Below are positions 1 to 11,650 of a DNA stretch of 64,000 bases, piece by piece. Within the stretch, counting starts at the first letter, position 1; each line of letters begins with the position of its first letter. The notes beneath the pieces were generated by a model. It saw only the letters and a program-made list of their open reading frames with translations, did not search any database and was not told the origin of the DNA. Source of the DNA: Paraspadella gotoi (lineage: Eukaryota > Chaetognatha); the NCBI GenBank assembly GCA_051294375.1, contig CM119267.1:13525081-13589080 (forward strand), written 5' to 3'. Position numbers and translations under genes: made by a program.

Positions 1-156
1 TTATGCATCATCCATAATCTATAAACAATTTCCTTTTGTTTGAGTCCATAACCATTAATCTATCTTTAATAGTTTATTTATAATTAATTTTATTTTTTTT
101 CAAATAATTTAAATTAAAAAAAATTATAACTATGCCAATTGATTGAAGAATAATTT

Positions 157-401
157 TATGAAATTGGTACAACCAATATAAAAATTATCCATTCATTTAA
201 TAAATAAGCTATCTTGTCCCTGACTTTGGACGGGCTTTGGTGGTTTAAGGCCTCCATCATTCTTACAAGATAATGACATAGCAGGTCCCTGCAAGCTTTC
301 AATCAAGACTCTTTCACAGTCTCGTTTATTCACTCCCAGAGTACCTGGCTTCTCTATCAATGAAGTGGAAAATAATTCAAAGAATGTTTCAATTGTATGA
401 A
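157..401 (+). repeat. Interspersed repeat family R1, copy 1
   Basis: This ~245-bp sequence begins ATGAAATTGGTACAACCAAT and runs through a recognisable 'ggctttggtggtttaaggcc' segment to 'caattgtatga'. Near-identical copies lie at 15748-15990 and 19860-20090. A further copy at 30250-30600 has an insertion, and shorter minus-strand copies lie at 13378-13515 and 32770-32875. I see no coding potential and no clear Pol III boxes. The head contains the inverted motif ATTGGT-aca-ACCAAT. The class (SINE or MITE) is undetermined. Confidence 0.8.
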
Positions 402-584
402 TTATAAGGGACTTACCTACCTAATATAGGCCTTCAAATACATATTTTTTTTTTTTAGCATAAACATAATTTTTAATTAATTGTTCATGATGCTTTTAAT
501 AGCTACTGGTCAGTTGTATCCTTCTCAATTATAATAATTTTATAACTTCTTTTATTTTTAGTAATACTGACTGCTATATTTACT

Positions 585-2227
585 TACTTTTGACAAAATC
601 CAAAAATTACTGGTATTAAAAATTATGTATGAAACAGACAAAAACTTTTTTTTTATCCACATGCTATTTAATTTTTTGAACTGATATAATATTATCCTTG
701 GACAAAATTTAAAAAGTTTTAAACAATCCCAACTAAACATTTTTAAGGTTGTCAAATGTATAAATATTTGATATTCGGACTGCTTTGTAGGTTTTAACTT
801 AATGCAGTAGCCTCTTTTAATATGACAGAAAAGAAGTATATTTAACAGTTTTTTATTCGGAGTGGGCATCAAAGTTCTAATACATATTAACATCAGTATA
901 TTTGTTAAGTATAGTAGATTCCTCTATAGATTTTTTAATTTTTGAAAACGTTTTACTCTTTTTCTATAATTTTTTTGACACGCAAAACGTTTTTTGGATT
1001 ACGCGAAAGAGAATGTAAAAAATTAAAAATAGATAGTACCATAGTTAGAGTTATGTCTAGAATAGATGAAAAAAAAAACCTTGTTTAAAAATTTGTTCGG
1101 GAAGTGGGGTAACTAAGGCTTACCAACGGTATCCTCCATGCTCGTCGTTCTCTCAAATAATTTTTTTTATTTAATACATTTGAAAAGGAAAAAAAGAAAA
1201 TTCAGAATGCAGGTGGCATAAAGGGTAGAGATAATCTGTACATAGTGACATGATAATAATGACCTTTTATGTTTTGCGTAATGGGGGCAGTAAAGAAACC
1301 TAAAAAATGCAATCATTAAGTCAGTCAATGAACCCTTTCCGCAAAATTTTTTTTCTTAATTAAAATGGATGATAAATAATAGAATTAAATTCCCTTTATA
1401 AAGGTTGTTATATTTAAAAGAAAATTAGCAATACAATTCAACACAATGATGTCTTGCTTTGTCAAATATGTCAGCAGTCAAGTAATTTTTTATAATTTTA
1501 TTATGATAAACAAGCAGTATATCAAGCTTTTTATTTGCAGTTGAAGATAATGAAAAATGATTATTTTTTTTTTTTTACAGACAAAAAGGTAGATGTCCAG
1601 ACTGTTTATATCAAGCTGAAAACATTTTTTTATTTATCATTTTTCATATTTAAAAAAACATTTTATCAAGCTACTACAAAATTTTTGCTTGTTTTTTACT
1701 TTAACTAAAAAATACAAGCAAATTTATACAGTACTACTGTAGAGAAAATTTAATGGTAATTAAAATGTAATTCAGACTTTCCTCTTTCAATTTACAAAAA
1801 AAAACAAAAAATTTTATATGCCTTCATTGAAATTTGTAATGCAAAAAACTGTTATACTTTTAACTTGTATTTAAATAAAAAGCTGTGTAAAGATTTAAGG
1901 ATAAAATCTAACAAAACTGTTCTACAAATGTATCCCATGATTAGGGCTTTAATTTGATACCACACCCACCTTGCTCCCTTTTTTTTTAAAAGATATTCAA
2001 GAAAATAACTTTTTTTATTACTTTTTTGCATCTTGCAGTTTTTTTTAAACAACCTTACTTTTGGCCTTAAAAATGTCTAGTTGGGATTGTTTAAAACTTT
2101 TTAAATTTTGTCCAAGGATAATATTTTATCACTCCACAAAATTAAATAGCATGTGATTTAAAAAAAGTTTTCGCCTGTTTCATACATAATTTTTAATATC
2201 AGTAATTTTTAGATTTTGTCAAAAGTA
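585..2227. mobile_element. Non-coding element with ~165-bp terminal inverted repeats
   Basis: The left arm (585-749, from tacttttgacaaaatc to the aaggttgtc region) is repeated in reverse complement at 2063-2227, ending gattttgtcaaaagta. The match covers about 165 bp with scattered mismatches and small indels. The 1.3 kb between the arms is AT-rich with only short spurious open frames. The structure resembles a non-autonomous DNA transposon. I could not identify a convincing target-site duplication. A tRNA-like SINE abuts the right end. Confidence 0.6.
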
Positions 2228-2228
2228 T

Positions 2229-2465
2229 GGTGGACTAAAATCCACCAACCGTTCATCAGCAGCCATTGGTGCCGGAGGCAAGTCATTCGCCTCCCAACCC
2301 AAAGGTCCGGGGTTCTTGCCCGGTGGCCGCCTAGCAGTTAAGAGGGACGGGGAGCTTAACCCGCCTGTTACACAGTGTTACAGCCTGATCCGAAGCTCAG
2401 GGACTGCTTATATTGAACGGTTCTGTCACTAACATATAACAATAATTACTGTCTCTTCAATATCA
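2229..2465 (+). repeat. tRNA-like SINE family S1, copy 1
   Basis: The sequence starts with the self-complementary ggtggactaaaatccacc and contains a B-box-like segment (GGGGTTCTTGCCC, close to GGTTCNANNCC). It ends near 'aataattactgtctcttcaa'. Closely similar copies are at 47474-47690 and 48295-48510, and a 5' fragment is at 11418-11450. The moderate GC content contrasts with the AT-rich surroundings. Pol III origin is inferred from the B-box-like motif only. Confidence 0.7.
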
Positions 2466-3162
2466 ACTTTTCATGACGAATCCAAATCTGCAAAAAAAAA
2501 TCTTACAAAAGACTATTTTGAAATTTTAAAATTTATAGGATTAGTACTATATATAAATATGGCCCTACTGCATAAATTGTAAAATTTATAACTCACAGAT
2601 ATTAAGTTTGTCTGACACTTTTATTTTAATCGGGTTAATTTCATTGTGAAGACAATGTGTTTTGGGCTGGCTTCGTTTTGATAATTTTTTAGTCTCCCAG
2701 GTGAGACTTTTTCCTTGGTAAAAATCCAGGCTGAAGCGTTAAAAAGTTCCTTTTTTTTATTCATCGGGTTGTTTTTAGATCAGATTCAGAAGGATGGAGT
2801 GTTCTCGTCGGGCTCACCAGTTATGTAGCGGACATAATGAGATAAAAAAAGAGTGAAAAACGAGATACACGGCAGCCGCTAAGAAGGGGTAGCCAGTTTC
2901 CTTCGCGAATACTGAACAGTAGAGTGACGTGAAAATAATACAATTTTAATATAAAACATGAAAATAAAAACCAATAAAAATACTTTCGTAAATTTATTTT
3001 TTAATTTTATACTTTGATGGGCACCAGTGAACTATATTTATATAAAGTATATAATAGGCTAAAATTTCTAATTTCAAATTCTTAAATTTTAGAATCGGAT
3101 TTGGATTCTTTACAAAAAGTTAACATAAGAAAGTATAATTCTTTTTTATTACAAAATAGAAG
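2466..3162. other. AT-rich intergenic stretch
   Basis: I see no gene here. The segments 'gacgaatccaaatctgc' (near 2475) and 'aaagtataattctttttt' recur near 12096 and within repeat family R4, so part of this stretch is probably decayed R4-related repeat. Confidence 0.5.
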
Positions 3163-3423
3163 AGTTTGTTTTCAAGAGGTATTAGAGAGGAAATCTATAT
3201 CAAAGCCCTCGAGCCCTCCTTGAATCGTGATGGAGGACGATTCGATCTCTCTCCAAGCTATGATTCGCTTATTAAAAGCGTGGTAGAGGCCCCGCCACCA
3301 CCACGTCCGCACAATGATTCCCGTCTCCACTCAACGAGACAGGCGGAGACCCTCAGTCAACCGATGGGCAACCGATCCCTCAAACTCGCCTGCAGCAACT
3401 CAGCCCCTATCTTTGGGAACTGA
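3163..3423 (+). pseudogene. Penelope-like element, C-terminal GIY-YIG endonuclease remnant
   Basis: The open frame begins without a real start and encodes the segment REEIYIKALEPSLNRDGG followed by RFDLSPSYDSLI. This matches the characteristic end of GIY-YIG domains in Penelope-like retroelements (E-x-IYI-x-x-x-PSLNRDGG pattern). The reverse transcriptase and the first half of the endonuclease are absent, so this is a 5'-truncated copy, as is usual after target-primed reverse transcription. The following ~40 residues are Pro/Ser-rich. A shared 3'UTR and a decayed hammerhead ribozyme follow. Family assignment rests on the motif alone. Confidence 0.7.
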
Positions 3424-4103
3424 ACGTCCCTCCAAGCACCGGCTGCAGGACGAGGAGTCAACCCTTCTTAATGCAAAGAAAGCAAAGGCTGATAACCGCC
3501 CACCGCGCCGCCAGGCGAGAAGAGGACAGCTGGCAGGCGTAACAGGCCAAAGGGACATTTGAGTAGCACTGGGTATCTTTCCGCAAGGCAGCTTACCTGA
3601 CCCTTCAATAACAAACTCGACTTCACTGTCCTCGCAGCCACTGACGCGCCAATGACCCGCACAGATCGGCACTGCCCCTCCTTCACGCGACCGAGGGGGG
3701 CCAGCTCTTATATTTCACTAATTCGTCTCTTTTGCTTTCCCTCACCTTCTCAATTTTACTATTTCATTATTTCACTCTATCTTAGTTAAGCATTATTTCT
3801 AAAACTGTGTTTCTGATTATTTATTTAATATTTATTTTACATTGTTATTAATCTTATTCACATTTCAAGTTTAACAAAAAAGTTTTCATTACTTATACAT
3901 TATACAAATTTATTAGGTAAAATTTCTTCAAATTTTCACATTTCACTTCTTTTTACAATTTTATTCACTCTATTCTTTACTGAACCTGCCCTCACCTCTG
4001 ATCACTGTCCTTTCCCTCAATTCTTTGTTGGCCACTTTAACTCTCTCTCTCTCCCTTCTTTAAAAAAGTGTTTGACAAATTTGTTAAATCAATTTCTCCT
4101 TTG

Positions 4104-4140
4104 CGCTGATGAAGACTCGAATATAGAGTCGACACTGTTC
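4104..4140 (+). ncRNA. Decayed hammerhead ribozyme
   Basis: CTGATGA (4106-4112) is followed by a GACTC/GAGTC stem. The expected GAAAC reads GACAC and no proper GTC cleavage site follows. This copy should be inactive. It lies at the 3' end of the truncated PLE. Confidence 0.6.
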
Positions 4141-4616
4141 GTGAATATTAATAAAACTCGTATAAAAAAAAAAAATTTAATTTGTAACAAAAATTCGATA
4201 AAACAATGAATAAAAGGAAATTTACCCAATTCTTTTTTAAGTCATGAACAGTCATGAACAAAATCTTCAGTTAAATAGATGGTAAAGAAATTTGAGCAAC
4301 AATGAATCTATACTGAATTTGAAGAGTTGCAGCCTAAACGACTGCAATAATATTGATTTAAAAATTTGATTAGCAATCTTAAAAACATATGTAAAAATGT
4401 ATAATTTCAGGGGGTAAGTAAAGTGATTTACAACCACTTAAAGTTAAATAGATACATAAAATAATATACTGATATAATTTTTTTTAATAGTACGAATAAG
4501 AAAAAAAGAAAAAAATAAAAAAAAACCCGTAGGTTAGAAAGAATTAAATTAATCCACCCAGAAAAAAAAGTACAAAAAATTCCACGAAAAATATTAATAC
4601 TATTGCGCCATTGTAC

Positions 4617-4784
4617 CTCTTCGTTGCTGGCCAAAAAAAAGAGATCCATGTTCTCAAAAGAAAAGTTACTTGGGGTAGATTCGAAAGTCGATGACTCCTC
4701 ATCAAAGGTTTCGCGTAAAAGCTCAACTTCGTTTTTGGATAGAAAGGTTCCATCTTCTTGTGCCATAAAATATTCTTCGCACAT
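4617..4784 (-). CDS. Candidate coding exon of an unrecognised gene
   Basis: A 168-nt frame starts at an ATG (4782-4784) and reads 56 residues with coding-like composition (acidic, Ser/Thr/Phe-rich, e.g. FLSKNEVELLRETFDEESS). It ends at GAG|GTACAA, a plausible 5' splice site, and beyond that the frame becomes low-complexity. A plausible 3' splice site (tgtcttttttggaatag) lies 9 nt upstream of the ATG. I do not recognise the family and found no partner exons downstream. It may be a first coding exon or a relic. Confidence 0.4.
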
Positions 4785-7700
4785 TTTATTACTCTATTCC
4801 AAAAAAGACAGGTATCATTCTGACCACTTAAATGAATCTCTTCATTAACATTATTGAAAACGCAATTTAATCAAAAAAATCAAATAAAAAAAAGTGTAGA
4901 AGGTAATATTTTAAAAAATTAATGTCAATATTTTCCAAAGGCATTCTGAAAGGTTTGAAGAAAAAAAAGTTGAAAAAAAAAACCCCTGAAACCGCGGGAC
5001 TAAGAAAAATCAAGACAAAGAATAGAGGGTCCGGAATCAAAACTTATAATTCTATTTAAATAGCAAAAAACCTTTTTTTAAATATTATTAACCTAAATTA
5101 GAAAATAAGTTCACAGTGAGCCATAAGAGTTAAGGTGTCAGTATCCCTTTGCGCCCAAATCAACAAAAGATGAATGAAGTGGTCACAATCAGAAGTGATA
5201 ATATTTACTCATGTGGGATTTAAAGGATATGCTTTTGGACTGATAAAATAGGTAGGATATTATAGAAAAATTAGGCAATATGCTTATCAAACAATATGTC
5301 TATGACCCCACGCAGCATTATGACACAATGGCAATGCAAAGAAAGCTTAGCTTTATGGGAAAAACTGCTTATATAAAAATGTAGATATGTCGCTCCGCGC
5401 TTAAAAAAAAATCCGAAAGAACGAAGCGGTTTCTGATAATTTTGGTTCCTTGCAATTTTTGCACCAGTAGCGCAGTAAATATTACAAAACCATGGATGAT
5501 TTCTGAAACTGCAGTGTTTGGGCTATCCAACTCCGCCGGAACAAAGAAAATCCATAAAGGTCTTGACTAAAAATACTGAAAATAAATAAGACGCTTAGTC
5601 TGAATTCTTTTTAAATTTTTTTTATTTTGCGGTATTTACTGTATAAGTCAAATAAATATACAGCGGTCATGCACTGATTCCGATTCTGTTGGGTTTAGCC
5701 TAACTTTCAAGCACATAACGAAAAAAATAAATTGACGTCATAGTAAGAAATAATAGCAATTAATCAAAATTTTTTTTCTCAAAATTTGTTGTCATTTTTG
5801 TTTCTTACTGTTTTTGCCAAACATGCCCTTTAAAATTATAAAAATAAAGATTAGCTAATGAAACTACAATGTCTTAGGTACATTTCGATGCCGGAACAAA
5901 GAAAATTCATTGATATCATAGTATCAATATGGAGCCTTGAAATAACTCATTTTCTTTGCAATTTACCCCTTTATTGATAAAAGCCTAGTATTATAATAAA
6001 AAATAAAAACAACAATTTTACCATACAGCTACATGCATTAGCGTGTTATTAAAAGATTTTAGTGCTTTTTTTAATAAAAAATTGTTATATCAATATAGCT
6101 AATGGGCATTATGCAAAGGTTTTAATTTGCACCTGAAGATGACAAAAATTTAAAAATCTGATTATATAGTCTTTTAGCCTTATGTCAGTAGTTTTTAAAT
6201 CAGCCGGAACAAAGTTTGAACTCTTAAATTTTCATATTTAAATCATATGTTTTTTAAGATTCCTACATGAATTTTTAAAATCTTTTTGTTTTCAACAAAA
6301 TGATAATTCATTATCCTTAGTAATTATATAAACATTTGAAGTATAGAAAATTTTTGTTTATATCAGAAACATAATTCAATGTTTTCTCTTTCAGAATCTA
6401 TATTTATTTATTTTTTTAAATACAGCCAAGTGTGTTTAATTTAATTTCAAAAGTTGTTATACCTTTGACTAAGATTCCGATCCAGATTTTAAAAAAATCC
6501 GCTGAAATATTTGAGAAAAATTATATGGAGAAGATGCCCCATAATTATGGCTTTAATATGATACCAGTCTCATCGTTCTATCATTTTTGGTTCAAAAGAT
6601 ATCAAAGAAAATCAATTTTTTTATTACCAATTAAGTCACTCGGCCAAAGCTAAAAATTTAAGTGGAACCAAAAAGAAAATTTAACGAACGCAGATTTGTT
6701 TGAAAAATTGGGCGTGGAAAATGACCATTTTTTGTAGATTATTTTTCAACGCGTGGGTCGATTAATTTGAAATGTTACATTAACAATATTGACTTCATTT
6801 CCTATCAGTAAATGTAAAAATATTTAAAATAACATTATGAACGACCTTGCCTATCTAAAAAATGAATATTTTGAGGTAACAAAATATTATTATGATAATG
6901 AAATATTTTCTGTCACAGGGCAAAATTAATTTATCATGTTGACAGCTATTACTATACCAAACATTATCATAATATCAACGAAGGAAGTAGGCGTGGTTTA
7001 TTAAGTGAGAAATAGGAGGAGTTTTATTGACATAAGAACACGTTGGGATGATGATAATTAACATACAAAATATGTAGATTATGCAGAGAAAAGGCAGGCA
7101 ATAAACAATATAACAAATAGTCCATAAGGAGTTTGATGTTTGTTTCTTGAAGGTAAGTTGAAGAGTGATCTAGTTCCCTCTCTCGTTTCTCTGCCTTCGG
7201 TTTCCTGAGGAAAGCCTGCCCTCTGATTGGTCAATCAGAAGAAAAGACGGAGAAGCCAAGAGAGACAAGCCACTTGATAATCCATTCTCTGCGTTGATAT
7301 CATAGAGCTTGGGCTAATGAAATGATTTAAAGTTGGGTCATTATAAAATAAGTGCTGAAGCCAATTGATATGAACTTAAGTATCATATAATGTCTTGGGT
7401 GATGGTGAACACTATTCACTGAACAGTCCTCATGATGGTAACCTATGCTCAAAAAATGATATACTGCCTCATACTGTAATACAGCTACAGCATTTTAGTA
7501 GGAAGTAAAAATTTTATTTGTGGCGATAAGACTTTTAACCCTTAAAGCAGATTGCCCCCAGGTCCTATTAAACCATAGTTAAATTGTGAAGATATTTTTA
7601 CAAAAGACGTGCATACTTTTCCCCCCTTCTGGAGAGGCCGTAAAAGCTCGGAATGCGTAGTACGTCGAGAATAAGACTTCTCTGTTTGGTTTATATTTGA

Positions 7701-7929
7701 TATAAATGTATTGTTATCCTTCAAACGGTTTAGGAGATATAAAAATTTTACTATCTATACAAATAAACGCATAAGTTTTGCTTCCGAATCCTGTAGAGAA
7801 GTTTCGTTACTTGTATGTTCGCGTTTTTACACGATTTAACAAAAATATAAATACTTAATAATTATCTTTTTAATAATTAATAACAGGGCACCAATAAAAA
7901 TTCAAACGTTCTAACCATAACGAGATGGT
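4785..7929. other. AT-rich stretch without recognisable genes
   Basis: Only short frames with unconvincing composition are present on either strand. A ~57-bp segment at 7248-7303 (gccaagagagacaagccact and following bases) is repeated at 41127-41187, so it is interspersed repeat. I see nothing else to annotate. Confidence 0.5.
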
Positions 7930-8022
7930 ATGTTTTTGAAAAATATTAACTTTAATGTGTTTCGATTAATTCGAACAGTTTTGTACAATTTTGTACGCAA
8001 TAAACCTAAAAATAGGGAAAAA

Positions 8023-9151
8023 CTAACACTTGATTCCAGCGTCTTTGGCCAATTTGATCATTTCCTCTTTACTCGCTTTGATTTTTTTCTGTTCTGCTTC
8101 GCAATCAAGAATAGCCTGTAATATAAGAGGACAAGTTTAACCCCAATTTAACTGAGTCACAAACATTATGTCCGTATTTTTTATGAACCTCCTACCATGT
8201 TTCCCGCAAGTTGGTGAGCGCTAATAAGAGCATGAATATTGCAAAGGGAATAAAAGCAATAACATGACTTAAATACTTAAGATTTAGAACTATAACTTAC
8301 CAATTTCACACATTTTTCATGCTAGTTGTACCCTATGTCATAATTTCAACACTCATCTTGTCGAAAATCACTTGACCTTTTTTTTAAATTGCTCAAATTA
8401 AGCAACAGTGAGTTCCGGGTTCAATCCCCTCACGGTCACGCTGGTTAAAGTGTGATGTTGTCGGCATAAATACGCCAGTGTTTTTTAATTAATTTAATTA
8501 AAAAAATTGAATAAATGTAAGATAGATTAAATGGTAGAAAATGAGAGAAAACGAGGGGAAGATAAAAAGCAGTTTTGCAATGGTAAAATGATTACATGCG
8601 CGATTGCAACGATTAACCTCATAATTTCGATTCTGATAACTTTTTTAGGAGGAAGAGAAAAAGAGAGAAGTCCAATCTCTGCAGAGCTAAACTCGTTTTT
8701 AGGCGAATCAGAGATTGTGACTGAAAAAGAAAGTATGAAAAATGTCATTTTAAAAGATCTTGATGATGATAAGCTATATATAATTTTTTAACTTCTAACA
8801 AATACAAATACACACTTTTCACAATTTCCAATTTTCGTCACTAAGAGTAAGAAGCAATAGTAAACCAAAATCTCACCCAAGGCGGGCGAGATAAAAAAAA
8901 AGAGTTTTTACGTCATCTAAACCCTCAAAGATAAAAAAGTCCACTGCCCGAAATCGACAAACCTGACGAGCCAAGTAACTTTCTCTCTCGCATTTTGCGG
9001 CATCCGCCAAGAAATTATGCCTTGTCCAGCCGTAGTAAATCCCATAGAACAAAGCCGTCCATCGCGAAAGCTTGATAAGTGGGTTAACCTTGATGGGAGC
9101 ACTCCACATTGGAATGTAGGGTTTCGCTGGGTCCTTCAGTAGACTTGCCAT
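8023..9151 (-). CDS. ATP5ME: ATP synthase subunit e, mitochondrial (two coding exons)
   Basis: Subunit e is a small membrane protein of the F0 part of mitochondrial ATP synthase. It acts in the inner membrane, with subunit g, in dimerising the enzyme. Exon 1 (8963-9151, 63 codons) carries the family signature VNPLIKLSRWTALFYGI followed by YYGWTRHNFL, a hydrophobic segment with a GxxxG-like G-I-Y-Y-G. It ends CAG|GTTTGT. Exon 2 (8023-8115, 31 codons with the stop) follows a consensus AG and joins in phase 0, adding a charged tail (EAEQKKIKASKEEMIKLAKD). The product is 93 residues, close to the family's 70-95. The start is ATG at 9149-9151. A 3' splice-site consensus (tttagtttattttcag) lies ~43 nt upstream. 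The 847-nt intron contains SINE and R5 repeat material. Confidence 0.85.
8405..8495 (+). repeat. tRNA-like SINE family S3, fragment (inside ATP5ME intron)
   Basis: The fragment holds gagttccgggttcaatcccc, which includes a B-box match, and then a segment shared at high identity with 32510-32585. It is antisense within the ATP synthase e intron. Confidence 0.65.
8531..8892 (+). repeat. Composite repeat R5 (inside ATP5ME intron)
   Basis: The unit includes 'gcagagctaaactcgttttt' plus an 'agGCGAATCAGA' continuation, then 'gatgatgataagctatatat', and ends in a ctcgcc/ggcgag hairpin remnant (8872-8892). Related copies lie at 10020-10390, 17140-17650, 25190-25630, 26370-26620, 49530-50125 and 63685-63830. 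The 86-residue open frame across it has no family match and repeats elsewhere as broken sequence. Confidence 0.6.
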
Positions 9152-9423
9152 GTCACACAATTTAAAAAGATTGTTATTTTAGAAACTCGACTGAAAATAA
9201 ACTAAAAAATCTTAAAAGCATAAGGTTTCGTCGCAATTGTATAAAAAAAAATATGGACCCATGACAAACTTTGACACTCAAAAAATCTAATTTGATAAAG
9301 GAAAACTATGTTTTATATATAAATCAATTAAAAGAGAGAGAAAGAGAGATGCCAAATCGTTTTCGGACGAATCAGCAGCGGCAGCAGCAGAGGCAGTCAG
9401 AAAAAAAGAAAGAAATCAAAAGG

Positions 9424-10021
9424 TAGACCCAATCTTTGTCAATGGGGTGGGTCAGAAATTTGATTCGGGAACCTTCCCAAATGAAACTTCATACATTTCT
9501 GAGAAAACTTTCAATGGACCAAAACTTTTTAAAATGGTTAGAACCATTAGTAATTAATTTTTTAATATTTATTTATAGATGGGAAATGTCAAAAAATTTT
9601 TTTGGCATTTTGTATTTTTAAAAGCAGATTCAGATAGCTTATAAAAAGTTGTCTGCACAAAGTATAATTCTTTTTTCAATATTTTGATGATAAGTCGGTC
9701 AAAATTGGGAAAAACCTGAAAAAATCATCATCATCCAATAATTTTAGTAGTTTTTGCTCATTTTAGTGACAAAACATCAAAATTTTAAAAAGTTGTAATT
9801 ATATTTTTTGCCTAACTTTTTGAGCTCTATCAGAATCAATTAAAAAAACTTAAAATATAAAAAAAATTTTTACATTATATAGCAAAATAATAATTTTAAT
9901 TAGCGAATTACTCATGGTTCGGAACATTTTTGCAAAAAAATATTTTAACACAATAACTAATACCAATAATGGATTCGTTTAAAATTGTTCCCATTAAAAT
10001 TTGAATTTGGTCGGCTACAGC
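9424..10021 (+). repeat. Interspersed repeat family R4, copy 1 (~600 bp)
   Basis: It starts near 'tttgtcaatggggtgggtca' and ends 'tttggtcggctacag'. A copy of the same length lies at 35061-35670 (plus) and another at 50142-50698 (minus). A more diverged relative covers about 27100-27440. It is non-coding and AT-rich. Confidence 0.8.
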
Positions 10022-10390
10022 TACAAAAGGCAACAGCAGAAGCAGCAGGAGAAAAGAGAGAAAATACTCTTTTTTTCCCGATGAATCAGCCTGGGGCTAA
10101 GAGAGAGAGCTACATATAATTAAAAGAGAGAGAGAAGGAGATATAAAAATAAAAGAAATTTGTTTGTTTTGATAAAACGTAAACAAAACATATTTAATAA
10201 CTGTCCTCACCCAATTTCAAGGACCTCGATGATGAGAAGCTGTATATAAATTTTCAGCTTCATAAACCCAAATTTAATCATAAAAAAGGCGATCGATAAG
10301 TTGGAACGTCGACGACGACGACGCCTACGCCACTTATGCGCAAAAGCGTTACTAGATTGTCGCAAACGCAAACCGACTGCGACGATGAAA
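10022..10390 (+). repeat. Composite repeat R5, copy 2
   Basis: It contains agaggcagc-like CAG-rich and GA-rich segments, then 'gatgatgagaagctgtatat', and a GACGACGACG block (10308-10330). It matches 49530-50125 closely in order and sequence, including 'cacttatgcgcaaaag' and 'gtcgcaaacgcaaa'. The short frames in it are therefore repeat-derived. Confidence 0.65.
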
Positions 10391-10769
10391 ACAATTAAAC
10401 CAGTGGCTGCGCCAATACATGTAAATCGCTTTCAAGGGCTTGAACTGAACTATTGCTGCAGCACTAATAATATTCTTTTCAACTTGCATCATTCTTTTCA
10501 ACCTCCATCATTCTTTTCAACCTCCATCATTCATTTCAACCTCCATATTTTCATTTTTCACTAAAAAAAATTAAGATAAAAAATATACGATATAATATTG
10601 AATTATATAGATTTTCTGTCTAAAAATAAGGTTGATTAAAAAATTTTTGGATAAAAGCAGGTGCAAATTGCATCCACTGCAATGGAAGATCTTACTGAAT
10701 GCTATTTTGTTTGGGGAGCCCTCTAGTATAAAAAGCTTAAAATAAAAAAAAATTATTTGAAAGTGAATT

Positions 10770-10805
10770 ATAGAGTCGGGATCTGCTGATAAGCAGATCC
10801 AACAA
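10770..10805 (+). repeat. F2 family 3' terminal hairpin (fragment)
   Basis: GAGTCGGGATCTGC followed by TGATAA and GCAGATCC forms a hairpin. It is the same 3' end as at 54424-54450 and 56104-56130. The body of this copy is missing or decayed. Confidence 0.6.
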
Positions 10806-11386
10806 AAAAATGACGGACGAAAAAAAAAGTTTGAGCAAACTATGCCGGATTTGCCCTCGATCATTAGCGGTAAGCAGCTGATCAGATAATAATTAATTAA
10901 TTAATATTATTTTTTTTAATTTGTGTCAAAATCGTTTTCCACTTTGTCTCGCCTCTCAATCACAAAACAACAATCTCGATCGCAAAATTAATTAATTACA
11001 AATAATCAATTAATTACTTATTTATTAATAATTAATTAATGCAGCTTGAATTTACATTTAATATAAAAATAAGATAAGCATAATCAAATAGTGAAATAGA
11101 TTGTTTATTTTTTCTATTTTAACTCATTTCAATCACATACTTTCCTACCGACGTACAAAATTTAAAGTCAATCGCCCCATTCATTCATGAGTAATTAGCG
11201 TTCAAATAGTGAAATATATTTTTTGTCTTTTTTCCATTTTAACTCATTTCCATTCAGACGATTCCATCGAAACTTGATTTCCAGCTCAATCACACACTTT
11301 CCTACCCTCACACAAAATTTCATTCTATCAAATCACGAGTAATTGGTGTTTTTTGCTAAGGTGGGACGGACGGACATCATTTGTTT

Positions 11387-11650
11387 TGCATAATTTATTT
11401 TTATTATGTATATACTATGGTGGACTAAAATCCACCAACCGTTCATCAGCGTTGTTTTTTGAGGTATTAGGAAAAAACAGTTTTGTTTGACAACGATTTA
11501 TTTCACAGTTTAGTCAGACATGTTTCGCTCTTTCACTTAGAGCCTTAGCACTGATGAAGGCTCTAAGTGAAAGAGCCGAAACATGTCTGACTAAACTGTC
11601 AAATAAATCGTTGTCAAACAAAACTGTTTTTTCCTAATGCATAATTTATT
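11387..11650. mobile_element. Short palindromic hammerhead-ribozyme element with 13-bp target-site duplication
   Basis: TGCATAATTTATT occurs at 11387-11399 and again at 11638-11650, flanking a 238-bp insert (11400-11637). Uninterrupted F2 copies (for example around 54325 and 56010) contain the site once, confirming an insertion. The insert holds a 33-bp S1 SINE start (11418-11450) and then a near-perfect palindrome with arms at about 11466-11548 and 11556-11638. Each arm carries hammerhead sequence. It codes for no protein, so it must be mobilised in trans if mobile at all. The likely helper is a PLE (inference). Confidence 0.7.
11551..11588 (+). ncRNA. Hammerhead ribozyme, intact core
   Basis: The sequence is CTGATGA (11551-11557), stem II GGCTCT/AGAGCC, GAAAC, the two-base loop AT, then GTC. 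This is the type I hammerhead core with the minimal 2-bp stem III known from PLE and newt-satellite ribozymes. Flanking bases TTAGCA (5') and TGACTAA (3') can pair as stem I with one bulge. Predicted cleavage is after GTC (11587). The opposite arm of the palindrome has a minus-strand copy lacking the CTGATGA box. Confidence 0.8.

Larger units (their letters stand above)
3163..4160 (+). mobile_element. 5'-truncated Penelope-like element (PLE) with 3'UTR and terminal ribozyme remnant
   Basis: This copy comprises the GIY-YIG remnant, then a GC-richer block (3281-3690) that is repeated at 52080-52480 and partly at 28210-28480. Next come an AT-rich stretch, the conserved 3'UTR block (ctgatcactgtcctttccct, caattctttgttgg), a (TC)n tract, and a hammerhead-like sequence at 4104-4140. 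The same order recurs at 28.1-28.9 kb, 52.1-52.9 kb and, inverted, at 40.4-41.0 kb. This shows a family rather than a chance arrangement. Confidence 0.7.

Noticed and set aside
3314-3686. Overlapping frames on both strands downstream of the GIY-YIG remnant
   Set aside because: GC-rich 3'UTR sequence shared between PLE copies; frames are not conserved between copies.
8531-8791. 86-residue frame inside the ATP synthase e intron
   Set aside because: Matches the R5 repeat; antisense to the gene and not conserved as a frame in other copies.
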